Shown here: one piece after another, positions 41,015-49,635 of the stretch | Layout: each line of letters begins with the position of its first letter | Position numbering within the stretch: position 1 is the first letter of the stretch | Source: PALSA-610 sp038239145 | Lineage (GTDB): Bacteria; Actinomycetota; Acidimicrobiia; IMCC26256; PALSA-610 | Reading direction: 5' to 3' | Assembly: GCA_038239145.1 (NCBI GenBank) | Contig: JBBSFB010000018.1 | Span: 1-64,000 of the forward strand | Length of the DNA stretch: 64,000 nucleotides | Position numbers and translations under genes: made by a program | Notes under the pieces: generated by a model | Told to the model about the DNA's origin: nothing | Databases searched by the model: none | Seen by the model: only the letters and a program-made list of their open reading frames with translations

Positions 41015-42922
41015 CTAGCGATGCGCCGTGGTCGGAGTGGAGTTTGACCTGGTAGTCGTGGGCGCGTGACCAATTGTGGTCGGCGTCACCGGCGGCTTCG
41101 GGGCCGTTGTCGGCGCCACTGGATTTCCGCCCGCATTTCCGACGAGCACGCTGTTCTGCAGCATCGGATAGTGCACCTGATAGTGCGTCTGGACGGGCGG
41201 TCTGCCCGGCTGGGTAATCAGGCGGTCGAACTCCACGTCGTAGCCCGTCTCACCCGTCGAGATGGTGTCGTGCTCGCCGGGCAGCAGCTTGGGACACGAG
41301 TTGTTCGGGTCCTGCGCGGGCTTGGTCACCGGGCACGGGATCAGCTTGTCGGTGATCGGCTCGGTGTGCAGGATCTTGCGGTTCGTCTCGGACGCGACCC
41401 GGCCGTCGGTGTTGCCGTAGAACGTGACGGTGATCGACGTGCTGCTGTAGCTGGTGCGGATCAACACGCCGTGCTTCGAGTCGTTGCGGAACTTCAGGTC
41501 GACGTACGGCCACACGATCGTGGCTTCTCGCCCGAGCGGATAGCGCGAGACGTAGTAGTGGTGCGGCGAGTGGTCGACGTCGACGTACCCGCCGAAGAAC
41601 GCCGCGTTGAAGAGTGTCGTCGTCAGCTGGCTGATGCCGCCGCCGTAATCCTGCCCGAAGCCGTCTTCGACCTCGATCGGCGCCTGCACGTATCCCTTCT
41701 CGGGTGTGCGTTGTCCGAGCTTGGCGTTCAGAGAGAACGTCTGACCGGGAGTGACGACCGTGTTGTCGAGCGTGTCGGCCGCGAGATGGATGTTGTGCAC
41801 GCGCGGCTCGCCCGACAGGTAGTTCGTCGTGAACGACGACACCTGGTGCGTGATGCCGAGCGCGGTGGCCCACGCCGTGTCGTGCACGGGATGTTCGTCG
41901 GTGATCGATGCAGTGATCGCTCGGTCATCGCGCAGGATGGAATTTCCGACGGCTTCGAGATTGAGCTGACGACCGTCTCGCGAGGGCACGACGGTCACGG
42001 CATTCGCGTTGCGGATGTTCCACGTGGCGTCGACGGATGGTTGTTCCACCGCGCCGAACGCGGGCGCGAGCACGAACCGCAGCTTCTGCGGATCGATCGT
42101 CAGACCGAGCGAATGGCGATTGGTCGTCGTCCCGAGCGTCGACGCGATCTGCGCCGACGTGAGCGTGACGTGCGTCGTCCCCGCGACGACGACGAAATCG
42201 CCGGTCAGGATCGAGCGCGCCCGAGCGAGCGCGGCGTCCACCGCGGCCTTGTCGGTGTGCGGCTCGACCACACCGACGGGAAGATCAAGATCGGTGCGGG
42301 TCCTCCCGGCCAACATCTCCCGGAGTGCGTGCTCGGCCTCGTCGCGCTGGAGACCTCGACCCGAGTGCGGCTCCACCGGAACCACTGTTGCCCCCTGGAA
42401 GCGCAGGTCTCCCTCGACCAACCCGGTCTGCAGCGCGCTCGTCCAGCCGTCGAGCACTCCCTCGAATCGGTTCTCGTCGTAGCGCACGACGAGGTCGACG
42501 TTCTCGGCGCGGAAACGGCGGAGCAGGGTGTCCCCGATGAGACCCAGCCGGTTCGAGTCGCGACCCGCGCTCTGCGCGGCGCGCAGAGTTGCATCGACGT
42601 CGACCGAGAAGCCGATCAGGCTGGGATCGACGACGAAGGTCTGCTGGCCTGCATGTGCGTGGATGGTCTCGGTGTCGAGTTGCCGACTCATCTGCTCGAC
42701 GGCGGCGCGCGCCGGTGAGTCCTTCATGCTCCCGATGTGCATGCCGTCGAGCCGTACACCGGGAAGTATCGATCCCGAGTAATAGGTGTGCTCGACCGCG
42801 GAAGCCACCGCGAGCAGCACACCGAGCCCGACGATCACGCCGGTCACGATCAAGATGATGCGCCGGACCTTCGCGCTCGCGATCGACTTTCGGGAGCCAA
42901 CGACTGATGCTGCCTCCGTCAT
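41015..42922 (-). CDS. VanW-family peptidoglycan-associated protein
   Basis: 635 residues. One N-terminal membrane helix (about 20-45, IILIVTGVIVGLGVLLAV) anchors the protein outside. Two PG_binding_4-like domains follow (about 85-330, for example DGMHIGSMKDSPARAAVEQM). The VanW domain (about 365-520) has TPEKGYVQAPIEVEDGFGQD and YGGGISQLTTTLFNAAFFGG, then HHYYVSRYPLGREATI. A Pro/Thr-rich tail ends the protein. Likely acts in cell-wall structure; the family has no settled biochemical role. ATG 42922 is the first good start. It is divergent from the cyclase gene. Confidence 0.88.
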   Translation of the reverse strand: MTEAASVVGSRKSIASAKVRRIILIVTGVIVGLGVLLAVASAVEHTYYSGSILPGVRLDGMHIGSMKDSPARAAVEQMSRQLDTETIHAHAGQQTFVVDPSLIGFSVDVDATLRAAQSAGRDSNRLGLIGDTLLRRFRAENVDLVVRYDENRFEGVLDGWTSALQTGLVEGDLRFQGATVVPVEPHSGRGLQRDEAEHALREMLAGRTRTDLDLPVGVVEPHTDKAAVDAALARARSILTGDFVVVAGTTHVTLTSAQIASTLGTTTNRHSLGLTIDPQKLRFVLAPAFGAVEQPSVDATWNIRNANAVTVVPSRDGRQLNLEAVGNSILRDDRAITASITDEHPVHDTAWATALGITHQVSSFTTNYLSGEPRVHNIHLAADTLDNTVVTPGQTFSLNAKLGQRTPEKGYVQAPIEVEDGFGQDYGGGISQLTTTLFNAAFFGGYVDVDHSPHHYYVSRYPLGREATIVWPYVDLKFRNDSKHGVLIRTSYSSTSITVTFYGNTDGRVASETNRKILHTEPITDKLIPCPVTKPAQDPNNSCPKLLPGEHDTISTGETGYDVEFDRLITQPGRPPVQTHYQVHYPMLQNSVLVGNAGGNPVAPTTAPKPPVTPTTIGHAPTTTRSNSTPTTAHR

Positions 42923-42958
42923 CGGGCGGCAGGCTAGCGAAACGGGAAGAATGGGAGT

Positions 42959-43996
42959 ATGCGCGAGGATCTACGCAGTCGGCTCGTTTCGCTGGGCGCG
43001 TCCGACGCCGACATCTCGAGGGCCGACACCCAGGGTTGGCTCCCGCTCCTCGCGTTCGAGCGCACCTTGTTGCCGGGTGAGCGACGCTACGACCTGGCCG
43101 CGCTCGTCCGCGAGGCGGGCATCGACGAAGACCTCGCGCGCGGGTTGTGGCGGGCCGTGGGCTTCCCCGATGTTCCCGCCGACCTCGCCGTGTTCACGGA
43201 ACGCGATGTCGAGGCCGCGCGGCTGGCGTTCTCGCAGGCGTCGCCACGCGAGATCGAGCAGGGGACGCTTTTGCAGCAGGTTCGTGTGATCAGTGGTTCG
43301 CTCGCCCGGGTCGCGGCGGTGGAGGCCGAGGGTTTCACCGATCTCCTGGCGGAGCTGAAGACGCAAGGCGTGCCCGACGAAGAGATCGCACTCGGGCTCC
43401 TCGACGACACCCGCCTCGACGAAGTCGGGCTGCTGATCGACTACGTGCACCGTCTGCAGCTCCGCGCCGCGGTATGGCGGCGGACCGTGCTTGCGGCCGA
43501 GCCCGAGATCGCGGTCGCAATCGGTTTCGCCGATCTGGCCGGTTACACACCGCTCAGCGCGTCGCTCGATGCGATGGAACTCTCCGAGCTGGTCGGCCGC
43601 TGGGAAGCTGTCGCCTACGACGCCGTCGCCACGAGCGGCGCCCGGGTCGTGAAGACGATCGGCGACGAAGTCATGTACGTCGGTCTGACCAACGAAGCGG
43701 TCGCGGCGTCGCTCGCGTTGCGGGAGGCGGCCGCGGCCGCGTCCTTGCCCGCGGTGCGGATCGGGCTCGCGGCCGGACCGGTGGTGTCGCGCGACGGTGA
43801 CTATTTCGGTCCGGTCGTGAACCTCGCGAGCCGGTTGACAGACCTCGCGACTCCGGGAGAGATGCTGGTCCCGGCGGCGCTTCGCGACGAGCTGCAGGCC
43901 GACCCGGCCGGGGCCCTGCACTGGGTGCCGAAGGGAGTTCAGCAGGTCCGCGGCATCGGGTCGGTCGAGGTCTTTGCGTTGGAGCGCACCAGGTAG
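42959..43996 (+). CDS. Class III adenylate cyclase with regulatory N-terminus (second copy)
   Basis: 345 residues with the same plan as the gene at 12294. A helical N-terminal half (about 1-170, with YDLAALVREAGIDEDLARGL) precedes a catalytic domain with IGFADLAGYTPLS (first Asp), RVVKTIGDEVMYVG (Lys, second Asp) and GPVVNLASRLTDLATPGEML (Asn, Arg). All residues for catalysis are present. Cytoplasmic. ATG 42959 has GGGAG close upstream. Its stop TAG is part of the -10 box of the next gene, mca. Confidence 0.88.
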   Translation: MREDLRSRLVSLGASDADISRADTQGWLPLLAFERTLLPGERRYDLAALVREAGIDEDLARGLWRAVGFPDVPADLAVFTERDVEAARLAFSQASPREIEQGTLLQQVRVISGSLARVAAVEAEGFTDLLAELKTQGVPDEEIALGLLDDTRLDEVGLLIDYVHRLQLRAAVWRRTVLAAEPEIAVAIGFADLAGYTPLSASLDAMELSELVGRWEAVAYDAVATSGARVVKTIGDEVMYVGLTNEAVAASLALREAAAAASLPAVRIGLAAGPVVSRDGDYFGPVVNLASRLTDLATPGEMLVPAALRDELQADPAGALHWVPKGVQQVRGIGSVEVFALERTR

Positions 43997-43999
43997 CGT
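43994..43999 (+). promoter_or_regulatory. -10 box TAGCGT made from the cyclase stop codon (leaderless mca)
   Basis: TAGCGT begins with the TAG stop of the cyclase gene and ends seven bases before GTG 44007. Confidence 0.5.
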
Positions 44000-44006
44000 G
44001 CCGGGG

Positions 44007-44897
44007 GTGACTGCGGAACACCTGAGCCTGCTCCAAGTCCATGCGCATCCCGACGACGAAGCGTCAAAGGGTGCCGGCACCACCGCCAAGTACGCGGCTG
44101 AGGGTGTGCACAACGTCCTCGTGTGCTGCACGGGCGGGGAGGCCGGCGACATCTTGAACCCGGCGGTCGAGCACCCCGGATCGCCGGAAGCGATGTACGA
44201 GCTGCGCATGGCCGAGCTCGCGGAGAGTGTGCGCGTGCTCGGCTACGACTCGCTGCACATGTTGGGGTACCGGGACAGCGGCATGCCCGACACCGACGAC
44301 AATGCCCGCGCCGACAACTTCGCCAACGCGCCGCTCGACGAAGCTGTGGGCCGCCTCGTTGCGATCATCCGCGAAGAGCGGCCGCAAGTGATCATCACCT
44401 ACCGTGATGATCGCGACTTCTACCCGCACCCGGATCACATCCGGGTGCACGAGATCTCGGTTCCCGCGTTCGATCTCGCGGGCGACCCCGAGGCGTACCC
44501 GGAAGCGGGCGAGCCGTGGCAGCCCCTGAAGATGTACTACGTGTCGTGGTCGATCGCCCGGGTGAAGGCGCTGCACGAGGCGTATGTCGCCCGCGGTGAG
44601 GAGAGCGCGTACGCCTCCTGGTTCGAGCGCGGGTTCGGCAAGGACCGCTCCGACGAGTTCACGACGCTCGTCGACGTCGGCGACTACCTCGTCAAGCGCC
44701 GGGCCGCGCTCCTCGCGCACCGCACGCAGGTCGACCCCGAGGGCCATTGGATGCGCCTGCCGGACGACGTCATCCGGGAGGTGTTCCCGTGGGAGGAGTA
44801 CACGCTCGCACGGACCCTCGTCGACAACAACGTGCCCGACGGTGAGTTCGAGGACGATCTGTTCGCGGGTGTGCGCGAACGTGTACAGCAGCAGTAG
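44007..44897 (+). CDS. mca: Mycothiol S-conjugate amidase Mca
   Basis: Zinc amidase that cleaves mycothiol conjugates of toxins in the cytoplasm so that the mercapturic acid can be exported. The 296-residue protein has VHAHPDDEASKGAGTTAKY (metal site), TGGEAGDILNPAV, LGYRDSGMPDTDDN and ITYRDDRDFYPHPDHIRVHE (second metal site). These favour Mca over MshB, although the two are close. GTG 44007 follows a TAGCGT box by seven bases. It indicates a mycothiol-using actinobacterium. A SCP2-like gene follows 12 bases later. Confidence 0.88.
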   Translation: MTAEHLSLLQVHAHPDDEASKGAGTTAKYAAEGVHNVLVCCTGGEAGDILNPAVEHPGSPEAMYELRMAELAESVRVLGYDSLHMLGYRDSGMPDTDDNARADNFANAPLDEAVGRLVAIIREERPQVIITYRDDRDFYPHPDHIRVHEISVPAFDLAGDPEAYPEAGEPWQPLKMYYVSWSIARVKALHEAYVARGEESAYASWFERGFGKDRSDEFTTLVDVGDYLVKRRAALLAHRTQVDPEGHWMRLPDDVIREVFPWEEYTLARTLVDNNVPDGEFEDDLFAGVRERVQQQ

Positions 44898-44909
44898 GAG
44901 GAGCCTCCG

Positions 44910-45209
44910 ATGATCGTCGAGTTCGTCATCGCCGCGGGCAAGAAGGAACAGGCCCGGGGTTGGGCGCAGGTCGACAACGGAGCCCTGATCTCCAAAGGCA
45001 CGGGCGCGCCGGCTGAGTCCGCCGACGTCACGTTCACCGCGACCCCCGCCGACGCGCAGGCCCTGCACGACGGCACGCTCGACCTCTCCGCGGGTTTCAT
45101 GCGCGGTCAGGTGAAGATGGCCGGCGACTTCGGTGCCCTCCTCCGGTTCTTGCCCCTCACGAGCGGCGCCCCGCCGGCCGTGGCGGTCGCCGCGCTCCTC
45201 CCCGGCTGA
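44910..45209 (+). CDS. SCP2-like sterol/lipid-carrier protein
   Basis: 99-residue protein with the SCP2 fold pattern: ADVTFTATPADAQALHDGT, then LDLSAGFMRGQVKMAGDFGA, close to the usual carrier core G-x-(V/L)-K-(V/M)-x-G-(D/N). It has no signal peptide. It probably binds a fatty acyl or lipid ligand in the cytoplasm. AGGAGG is 10 bases before the ATG. It is in the same direction as mca and may be co-transcribed. Confidence 0.75.
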   Translation: MIVEFVIAAGKKEQARGWAQVDNGALISKGTGAPAESADVTFTATPADAQALHDGTLDLSAGFMRGQVKMAGDFGALLRFLPLTSGAPPAVAVAALLPG

Positions 45210-45222
45210 CGCCGGACCGCGC

Positions 45223-46416
45223 TCAGCCGACGACGCCCGCCGCGCGGAGGTCGGCGACGCGGTCGCCGAGGCCGATGTCGCACAGGATCTCGTCGGTGTG
45301 CTCGCCCAACATCGGTGCCGGCCCGCCAAGGGGCGGTCGGCTCCCGCCGAATGCCGACGGATGCCGCGGTTGGCGGAGGCGGCCCGCAATCGGGTGCACC
45401 GAATCCTCGAACAGCCCGATTGCCTGAGCGTGCCGATCGCTCGCAAGCTCGGTGGGTGTCAACACCACCCCGCAGGGGACGTTGTGCGATTCGAGGGCGC
45501 CGATCGCGGCTGCCGTCGTCATCTCGGTTGCGGCCGCGTAGCAGCGATTCATGATCTCCCGCAGCAACTCGCGGTGCTGGGATCGTTGCCCGATCGTCGC
45601 GACGCGCGGGTCTTCATAACCGTCGACGCCGAACGACTTGCACATACCGGCGAAGTCGGCATCGGACGTGGGGGTACAGATGCCCCACCCGTCGCGAAAC
45701 TGGAAGGGCCGAAAGTTCCCGACGAAGCTCGACGGTTGCGAACGGTCGGCATCCTGCATCACTTCGTTCCCGGCCGAGTCGGCCCAGAGGAACGACACGA
45801 CGGCATCGAGCATCGCGAGCTGCACGTGTGCGCCTGCACCTGAGCGTTCGCGGGCGAAGAGCGCGGCGGTGATGGCCTGCGCCGCGTAGAGCGCGGTCAC
45901 TTTGTCGGCCGCGGTCTGGTTGAGGAAGTGCGGCGCGCCGGTGTCGGCGTCGGCCTGGTTCGCGGCGAAGCCTCCGTAGGCCTGGATCACCGTGTCGTAC
46001 GCGCCCTTGGTCGCATACGGGCCGGTCGGCCCGAAGCCCGACAACGACGCGTAGACGACGGAGTCGTTGATCGCGCGCACGTCGTCGTAGCCGATGCCGA
46101 GGCGTTCGACCACGCCGGGACGAAAGTTCTGCACCACGACGTCGGCCTCGGCCATGAGCTGCATGATGATGTCGCGTCCCGCGGGCTGGTGCACATCGAC
46201 CGCGAGGGAGCGCTTCCCGCGGTTGCACATCTGTGCGAGCGCGCTCAGCCCGTTGACCGACACGCCCACGTAGCGCCCGATGTCGCCGAATCCCGGGCGC
46301 TCGATCTTGATCACCTCCGCGCCCTGGTCGCCGAGCAGCGCCACTGCGTACGGACCGGTGAGAGCGATCGACAGGTCGACGACCTGGATGCCGGCGAGGG
46401 GAAGTGGGTTGGTCAT
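45223..46416 (-). CDS. CoA transferase, CaiB/BaiF family (family III)
   Basis: 397-residue class III CoA transferase that moves CoA between carboxylic acids. It has the N-terminal VVDLSIALTGPYAVALLGDQGAEVIKIERPGFGD-like block, LSGFGPTGPYATKGAYD, and the probable catalytic Asp in TAADKVTALYAAQ. The C-terminal SRPPLGGPAPMLGEHTDEIL completes it. ATG 46416 overlaps the stop of the epimerase gene as ATGA (46413-46416). Substrate unknown; acyl-CoA metabolism genes nearby (thiolase at 50079) make a role in lipid or aromatic acid breakdown likely. Confidence 0.88.
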   Translation of the reverse strand: MTNPLPLAGIQVVDLSIALTGPYAVALLGDQGAEVIKIERPGFGDIGRYVGVSVNGLSALAQMCNRGKRSLAVDVHQPAGRDIIMQLMAEADVVVQNFRPGVVERLGIGYDDVRAINDSVVYASLSGFGPTGPYATKGAYDTVIQAYGGFAANQADADTGAPHFLNQTAADKVTALYAAQAITAALFARERSGAGAHVQLAMLDAVVSFLWADSAGNEVMQDADRSQPSSFVGNFRPFQFRDGWGICTPTSDADFAGMCKSFGVDGYEDPRVATIGQRSQHRELLREIMNRCYAAATEMTTAAAIGALESHNVPCGVVLTPTELASDRHAQAIGLFEDSVHPIAGRLRQPRHPSAFGGSRPPLGGPAPMLGEHTDEILCDIGLGDRVADLRAAGVVG

Positions 46417-47522
46417 GCGTCGAACTCCGAGTTGGTGCGGGGTCGCCCCCCGGGGCCGCTGTAAGCGAGCCCGTATCCGGGCGGGATTGCGAAGCCGGGA
46501 TCGGGCAACGCTCCGAGCGCACGCTGCCAGGAGTCGATCAGGCGGTCCTCGGCCTCGTAGTCGAACGGATCGGTGAGCACGAGCTCCTCTTGGCCTCCGG
46601 GTGGGCACGGATTCTCGACGAGCCAGCGTGCGGTCGTACCTACGGCAATACGCGCGGGTACGACGTCGCGATATCCGAGCACGGTTCGGACGCGGGCGAT
46701 GTCGAGGACCCGGTGCGTCGGCAGCGGCTGCGCGAGCAACGGTCGGGCGGGGAGCGCGAGCTCGAACGGCATGGAGACGATCTCGAGCGGGTGCCCCAAC
46801 GCTCCGGCGATCGTCTCGATCACCTGACGGATGGACAGGACCTCTTCGTCGCCGATGTTGAAGAGGTTTCCGGCGGCGGCGTCGGGTTGTTCGATCGCGA
46901 GCAGCAGCGCGTGCGCGAGGTTCTCGGTGTAGCCGTGATGATGCAGCGTGAGTCCGTCGTCGGCGACGACGATGCGCTCGCGCCCGTCGAGGATGCGCCG
47001 GACGATGAGCCACTCGCGCGGTACGAGCTGGTGCGGCCCGTAGACGTACGGATAGCGAAAGTGCGCCGCCTGCGGATGATGCGAGAACACTGCCGCCTCG
47101 GTGCGCGCGATGCGGTAGCCCTTCTCGTCGTCGATGGCGCGTTCGACGGACGCGGCGGCTTCGGTCACGGGCACGGGCAGACCGGCCGGATCGAACGCCC
47201 AGGGATTCATCCAACCGAGATACGCGGGCACGCCGCCCACCGAGACGAACTGACCGACCCGGCCCGCCGACAGCTCCGCGATCCGGCGGAGCCGCCCGTA
47301 CATGGCGACCACGACGTCGAACGACAAGGTTCCGTCGAACAGGTCGTGCAGGGCGTCATCGTCGTAAGGATCGGCGTGCACGTGCGCGACCTCGGCCGGC
47401 GTCTCCGCCCGTTCGTGCAGCCCTCGGTGCACGATCGTCACGTCGAAGTCGCGCTCGACGAGCCCACGCACGAGGGGGATCCCGGTTGGTCCCGTCCCAC
47501 CGATCACCAGAGCCCGCGTCAC
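46413..47522 (-). CDS. NAD-dependent epimerase/dehydratase family protein
   Basis: 369-residue short-chain reductase of the extended type. It starts with the Rossmann motif ALVIGGTGPTGIPLVRGLV. It has HHHGYTENLAHALLLA and the substrate region RYPYVYGPHQLVPREW. The usual YxxxK is not obvious, so it may bind NAD without standard epimerase chemistry. GTG 47522 lies seven bases after TAGCGT (complement of 47530-47535), so it is leaderless. Its stop overlaps the CoA transferase start. Function open. Confidence 0.8.
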   Translation of the reverse strand: MTRALVIGGTGPTGIPLVRGLVERDFDVTIVHRGLHERAETPAEVAHVHADPYDDDALHDLFDGTLSFDVVVAMYGRLRRIAELSAGRVGQFVSVGGVPAYLGWMNPWAFDPAGLPVPVTEAAASVERAIDDEKGYRIARTEAAVFSHHPQAAHFRYPYVYGPHQLVPREWLIVRRILDGRERIVVADDGLTLHHHGYTENLAHALLLAIEQPDAAAGNLFNIGDEEVLSIRQVIETIAGALGHPLEIVSMPFELALPARPLLAQPLPTHRVLDIARVRTVLGYRDVVPARIAVGTTARWLVENPCPPGGQEELVLTDPFDYEAEDRLIDSWQRALGALPDPGFAIPPGYGLAYSGPGGRPRTNSEFDA

Positions 47523-47529
47523 GGGTTCG

Positions 47530-47535
47530 ACGCTA
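47530..47535 (-). promoter_or_regulatory. -10 box TAGCGT (leaderless epimerase)
   Basis: Complement reads TAGCGT, seven bases before GTG 47522; it is just short of the stop of the adenosine deaminase gene. Confidence 0.5.
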
Positions 47536-47536
47536 C

Positions 47537-48538
47537 CTACTCCCAGGCGAAGTCGGCGCCGATGGTCACCAATTCGGCCTTGGTGTTCGCGTCGCAGAGC
47601 GCGCCCTGGAGCCCGGCCGCGTAGGCGGCCCGGGCCGTCAGACCCAACGCGGCCGCGGTCTCGTACTCGCGGGTCAGGTCGGTGTCGAACATCGCGGGAT
47701 CGTCGGTGCTGATCGAGCAGACGACGCCGGCCGCGAGCATCGCCGCGAGCGGGTGATGTTCGATGGAGTCGACGGCCTTGAGGCGCAGGTTCGACACCGG
47801 GCACACGTCGCACACCACGCCCCGCGCCGCGATCTCGTCGAGCAGCGCGGGATCGTCGGCGGCTCGGATGCCGTGACGCAGACGGTCGGCGCCGAGCGCG
47901 TCGAGTGCACCCCGAACCGATGCGACCCCTTCGGTCTCACCAGCATGGGGGACCGAGCCCAGCCCACCGTCCTTGGCGATGCGAAACGGCTTCTCGAACG
48001 GCTCGGGCGGAAAACCCGCCTCTGGTCCGCCCAGACCAACGCCGACGACACCGCGGTCGCGGTACTTGATCGCGAAACGCGCCGTCTCCATCGCGGCTTC
48101 GAGCGGGAACGTGCGGGGGATGTCGGGCGTGAGTCGTACTTCGACCCCGGTTTTCTCCCGTGCTTCCGCGGCGCCGTCGCAGAACCCGGAGAACACTTCG
48201 TCCCACGACGCGCCGCCGCGCACGCGCTCGGCCGGCGTGAAGATGCCTTCGATGTACACGGCGCCGTGCGTGGCAGCTTCCTCGGCGTACGCCACGACGA
48301 GCTGGCGGAAGTCGATCTCGGTGCGGATGACGTGGGTCGTCATCAGCCACAGCTCGAGGAAGTGATCGAAATTCTGGAAGCGGTACAACTCGGCGAGCTG
48401 GGCTGCGTCGTGTGTCGGCAGCGTCTGGCCGTTGCGCTCGGCGATCTCGATCAGTGCTGCAGGTCGGACCGAACCTTCGAGGTGTACGTGCAGCTCGATC
48501 TTGGGTGTCGTGCCGCCGGTGGGCGTGGTGGCGGGCAT
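47537..48538 (-). CDS. add: Adenosine deaminase
   Basis: Converts adenosine (or deoxyadenosine) to inosine in purine salvage. The 333-residue protein has KIELHVHLEGSVRPAAL (metal His), VPHAGETEGVASVRGALD (His and Glu), HHPLAAMLAAGVVCSISTDDPAMF (metal Asp) and CPVSNLRLKAVDS. ATG 48538 has AGGAG close upstream; the longer in-frame part to 48661 is Pro/Arg-rich and not conserved. Length fits the family. Zinc is required. The paralogous adenine deaminase and 6-aminodeoxyfutalosine deaminase share these motifs and cannot be fully excluded. Confidence 0.85.
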   Translation of the reverse strand: MPATTPTGGTTPKIELHVHLEGSVRPAALIEIAERNGQTLPTHDAAQLAELYRFQNFDHFLELWLMTTHVIRTEIDFRQLVVAYAEEAATHGAVYIEGIFTPAERVRGGASWDEVFSGFCDGAAEAREKTGVEVRLTPDIPRTFPLEAAMETARFAIKYRDRGVVGVGLGGPEAGFPPEPFEKPFRIAKDGGLGSVPHAGETEGVASVRGALDALGADRLRHGIRAADDPALLDEIAARGVVCDVCPVSNLRLKAVDSIEHHPLAAMLAAGVVCSISTDDPAMFDTDLTREYETAAALGLTARAAYAAGLQGALCDANTKAELVTIGADFAWE

Positions 48539-48666
48539 GTCGGCTCCTGGTGCGTCGAAAGCGGGTACTTGCTCTCGCCGCGACCCGGGGCCTTCAGGCG
48601 CTGCCCTTCTGGTCAGCTCGTGACCCGACGAAGTTACCTCGGCCGGGTACTCCGGGGGCAAGCCTT

Positions 48667-49509
48667 TTACGACGAAAGCGATTGCTCGGCGCGCTGCAAC
48701 TCCCGCAGCTCGCGGTACCCGATCGGAGTCACGCCGGCCCGGTCGATGAGGTCACGGAACGAGGGATCACGCGTGAGGTAGGCGTGATCCTCGACGCGTG
48801 CCGCCCAGTCGGGATGCGACGCCCGCAGCTCGTCGGTGTCGATGCCGGGGTGCAGATACACCTCGGTGACGCCGGGTGCGAGATCGAAGAGTGCTTTCTC
48901 GATCGAACGCCGGGAGCCGACGCTCGTGTACACGAAGTGGTCGGGGAAGACGACGCCCTCTTCGAGCGCGAGCCGGCGGTACGGGAAGCCGACGAGACGC
49001 TCGGCACTCGCGCCGGCCATCCGCAGCGGCAGCCGGAAGTCGACCGCGAGCTCGAGGTAGATGTCGAAGAATTCGGGTCGGAGCTGCATGGTCCCCATGT
49101 GGGAGTCGAGGTGCGACACGTCGAAGCCCCAATAGATCGCCCGTTCGAGCTGGGCCCGGCACTCCTTGCGCACCTCGTCGAGGTCGGCGTGATCCCAGAC
49201 GTCCTCGATGGTGCGGGGGAAGCCGCCGTCGCCGTCGAGCAGGCTCGGGGAGTGGGTGACTGGTCCCCAGCGGTACGTGTCCCACTCCGCGTTGAGGGTC
49301 AGGTGCACGCCCACGTCGTCGCCCCGGTACATCGCGGCCGCGTCGCGCGCCCACGGGCACGGCACCATCAACGTCGCGCTCGTGGCCGAGCCCTCGCGCA
49401 ACGCTTCGTAGACGGCAACGTTCGCCGACCGCGACGATCCGAGGTCGTCGCAGTTGACGATCAGCAGCTTCGCGTCGGAGGCGTACCCGAGTCGTTCCGC
49501 AAGGCTCAC
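48667..49509 (-). CDS. ChbG/YdjC-like carbohydrate deacetylase
   Basis: 280-residue protein of the ChbG/HpnK family. LLIVNCDDLGSSRSANVAVY holds the Asp-Asp metal pair, GVHLTLNAEWDTYRWGPVTH the next conserved block, and DVSHLDSHMGTMQLRPEFFD the HxxxHxG metal-binding part. These fit a metal-dependent deacetylase acting on an N-acetylated sugar or hopanoid. No signal peptide. ATG 49509 is the good start. It is followed by the adenosine deaminase gene (128-base gap) and preceded by a hairpin-rich region. Substrate unknown. Confidence 0.85.
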   Translation of the reverse strand: MSLAERLGYASDAKLLIVNCDDLGSSRSANVAVYEALREGSATSATLMVPCPWARDAAAMYRGDDVGVHLTLNAEWDTYRWGPVTHSPSLLDGDGGFPRTIEDVWDHADLDEVRKECRAQLERAIYWGFDVSHLDSHMGTMQLRPEFFDIYLELAVDFRLPLRMAGASAERLVGFPYRRLALEEGVVFPDHFVYTSVGSRRSIEKALFDLAPGVTEVYLHPGIDTDELRASHPDWAARVEDHAYLTRDPSFRDLIDRAGVTPIGYRELRELQRAEQSLSS

Positions 49510-49520
49510 GACCCGAGAGG

Positions 49521-49603
49521 CTACGCGAAGTCCCTCGACTTCGCGTAGTGCGAGAAATCAGCACTATCCGCTGAAATCTCGCACAATTGTTGGTGGGGAA
49601 ATC
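49521..49603. repeat. Two hairpins with a copy of the 20.7-kb palindrome repeat
   Basis: CTACGCGAAGT (49521-49531) and ACTTCGCGTAG (49538-49548) are perfect 11-base arms around CCCTCG. Directly after, 49548-49562 and 49570-49584 form a second stem with 12 of 15 pairs (GTGCGAGA/TCTCGCAC core). The last 28 bases, 49576-49603, align with 20692-20719 (shared ATCTC, ACAA, GTTGGTGG). This is a small non-coding repeat between the deacetylase and a hypothetical gene. Confidence 0.65.
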
Positions 49604-49635
49604 AACGAATGGCGATGAAATTCCGCACTACATCG

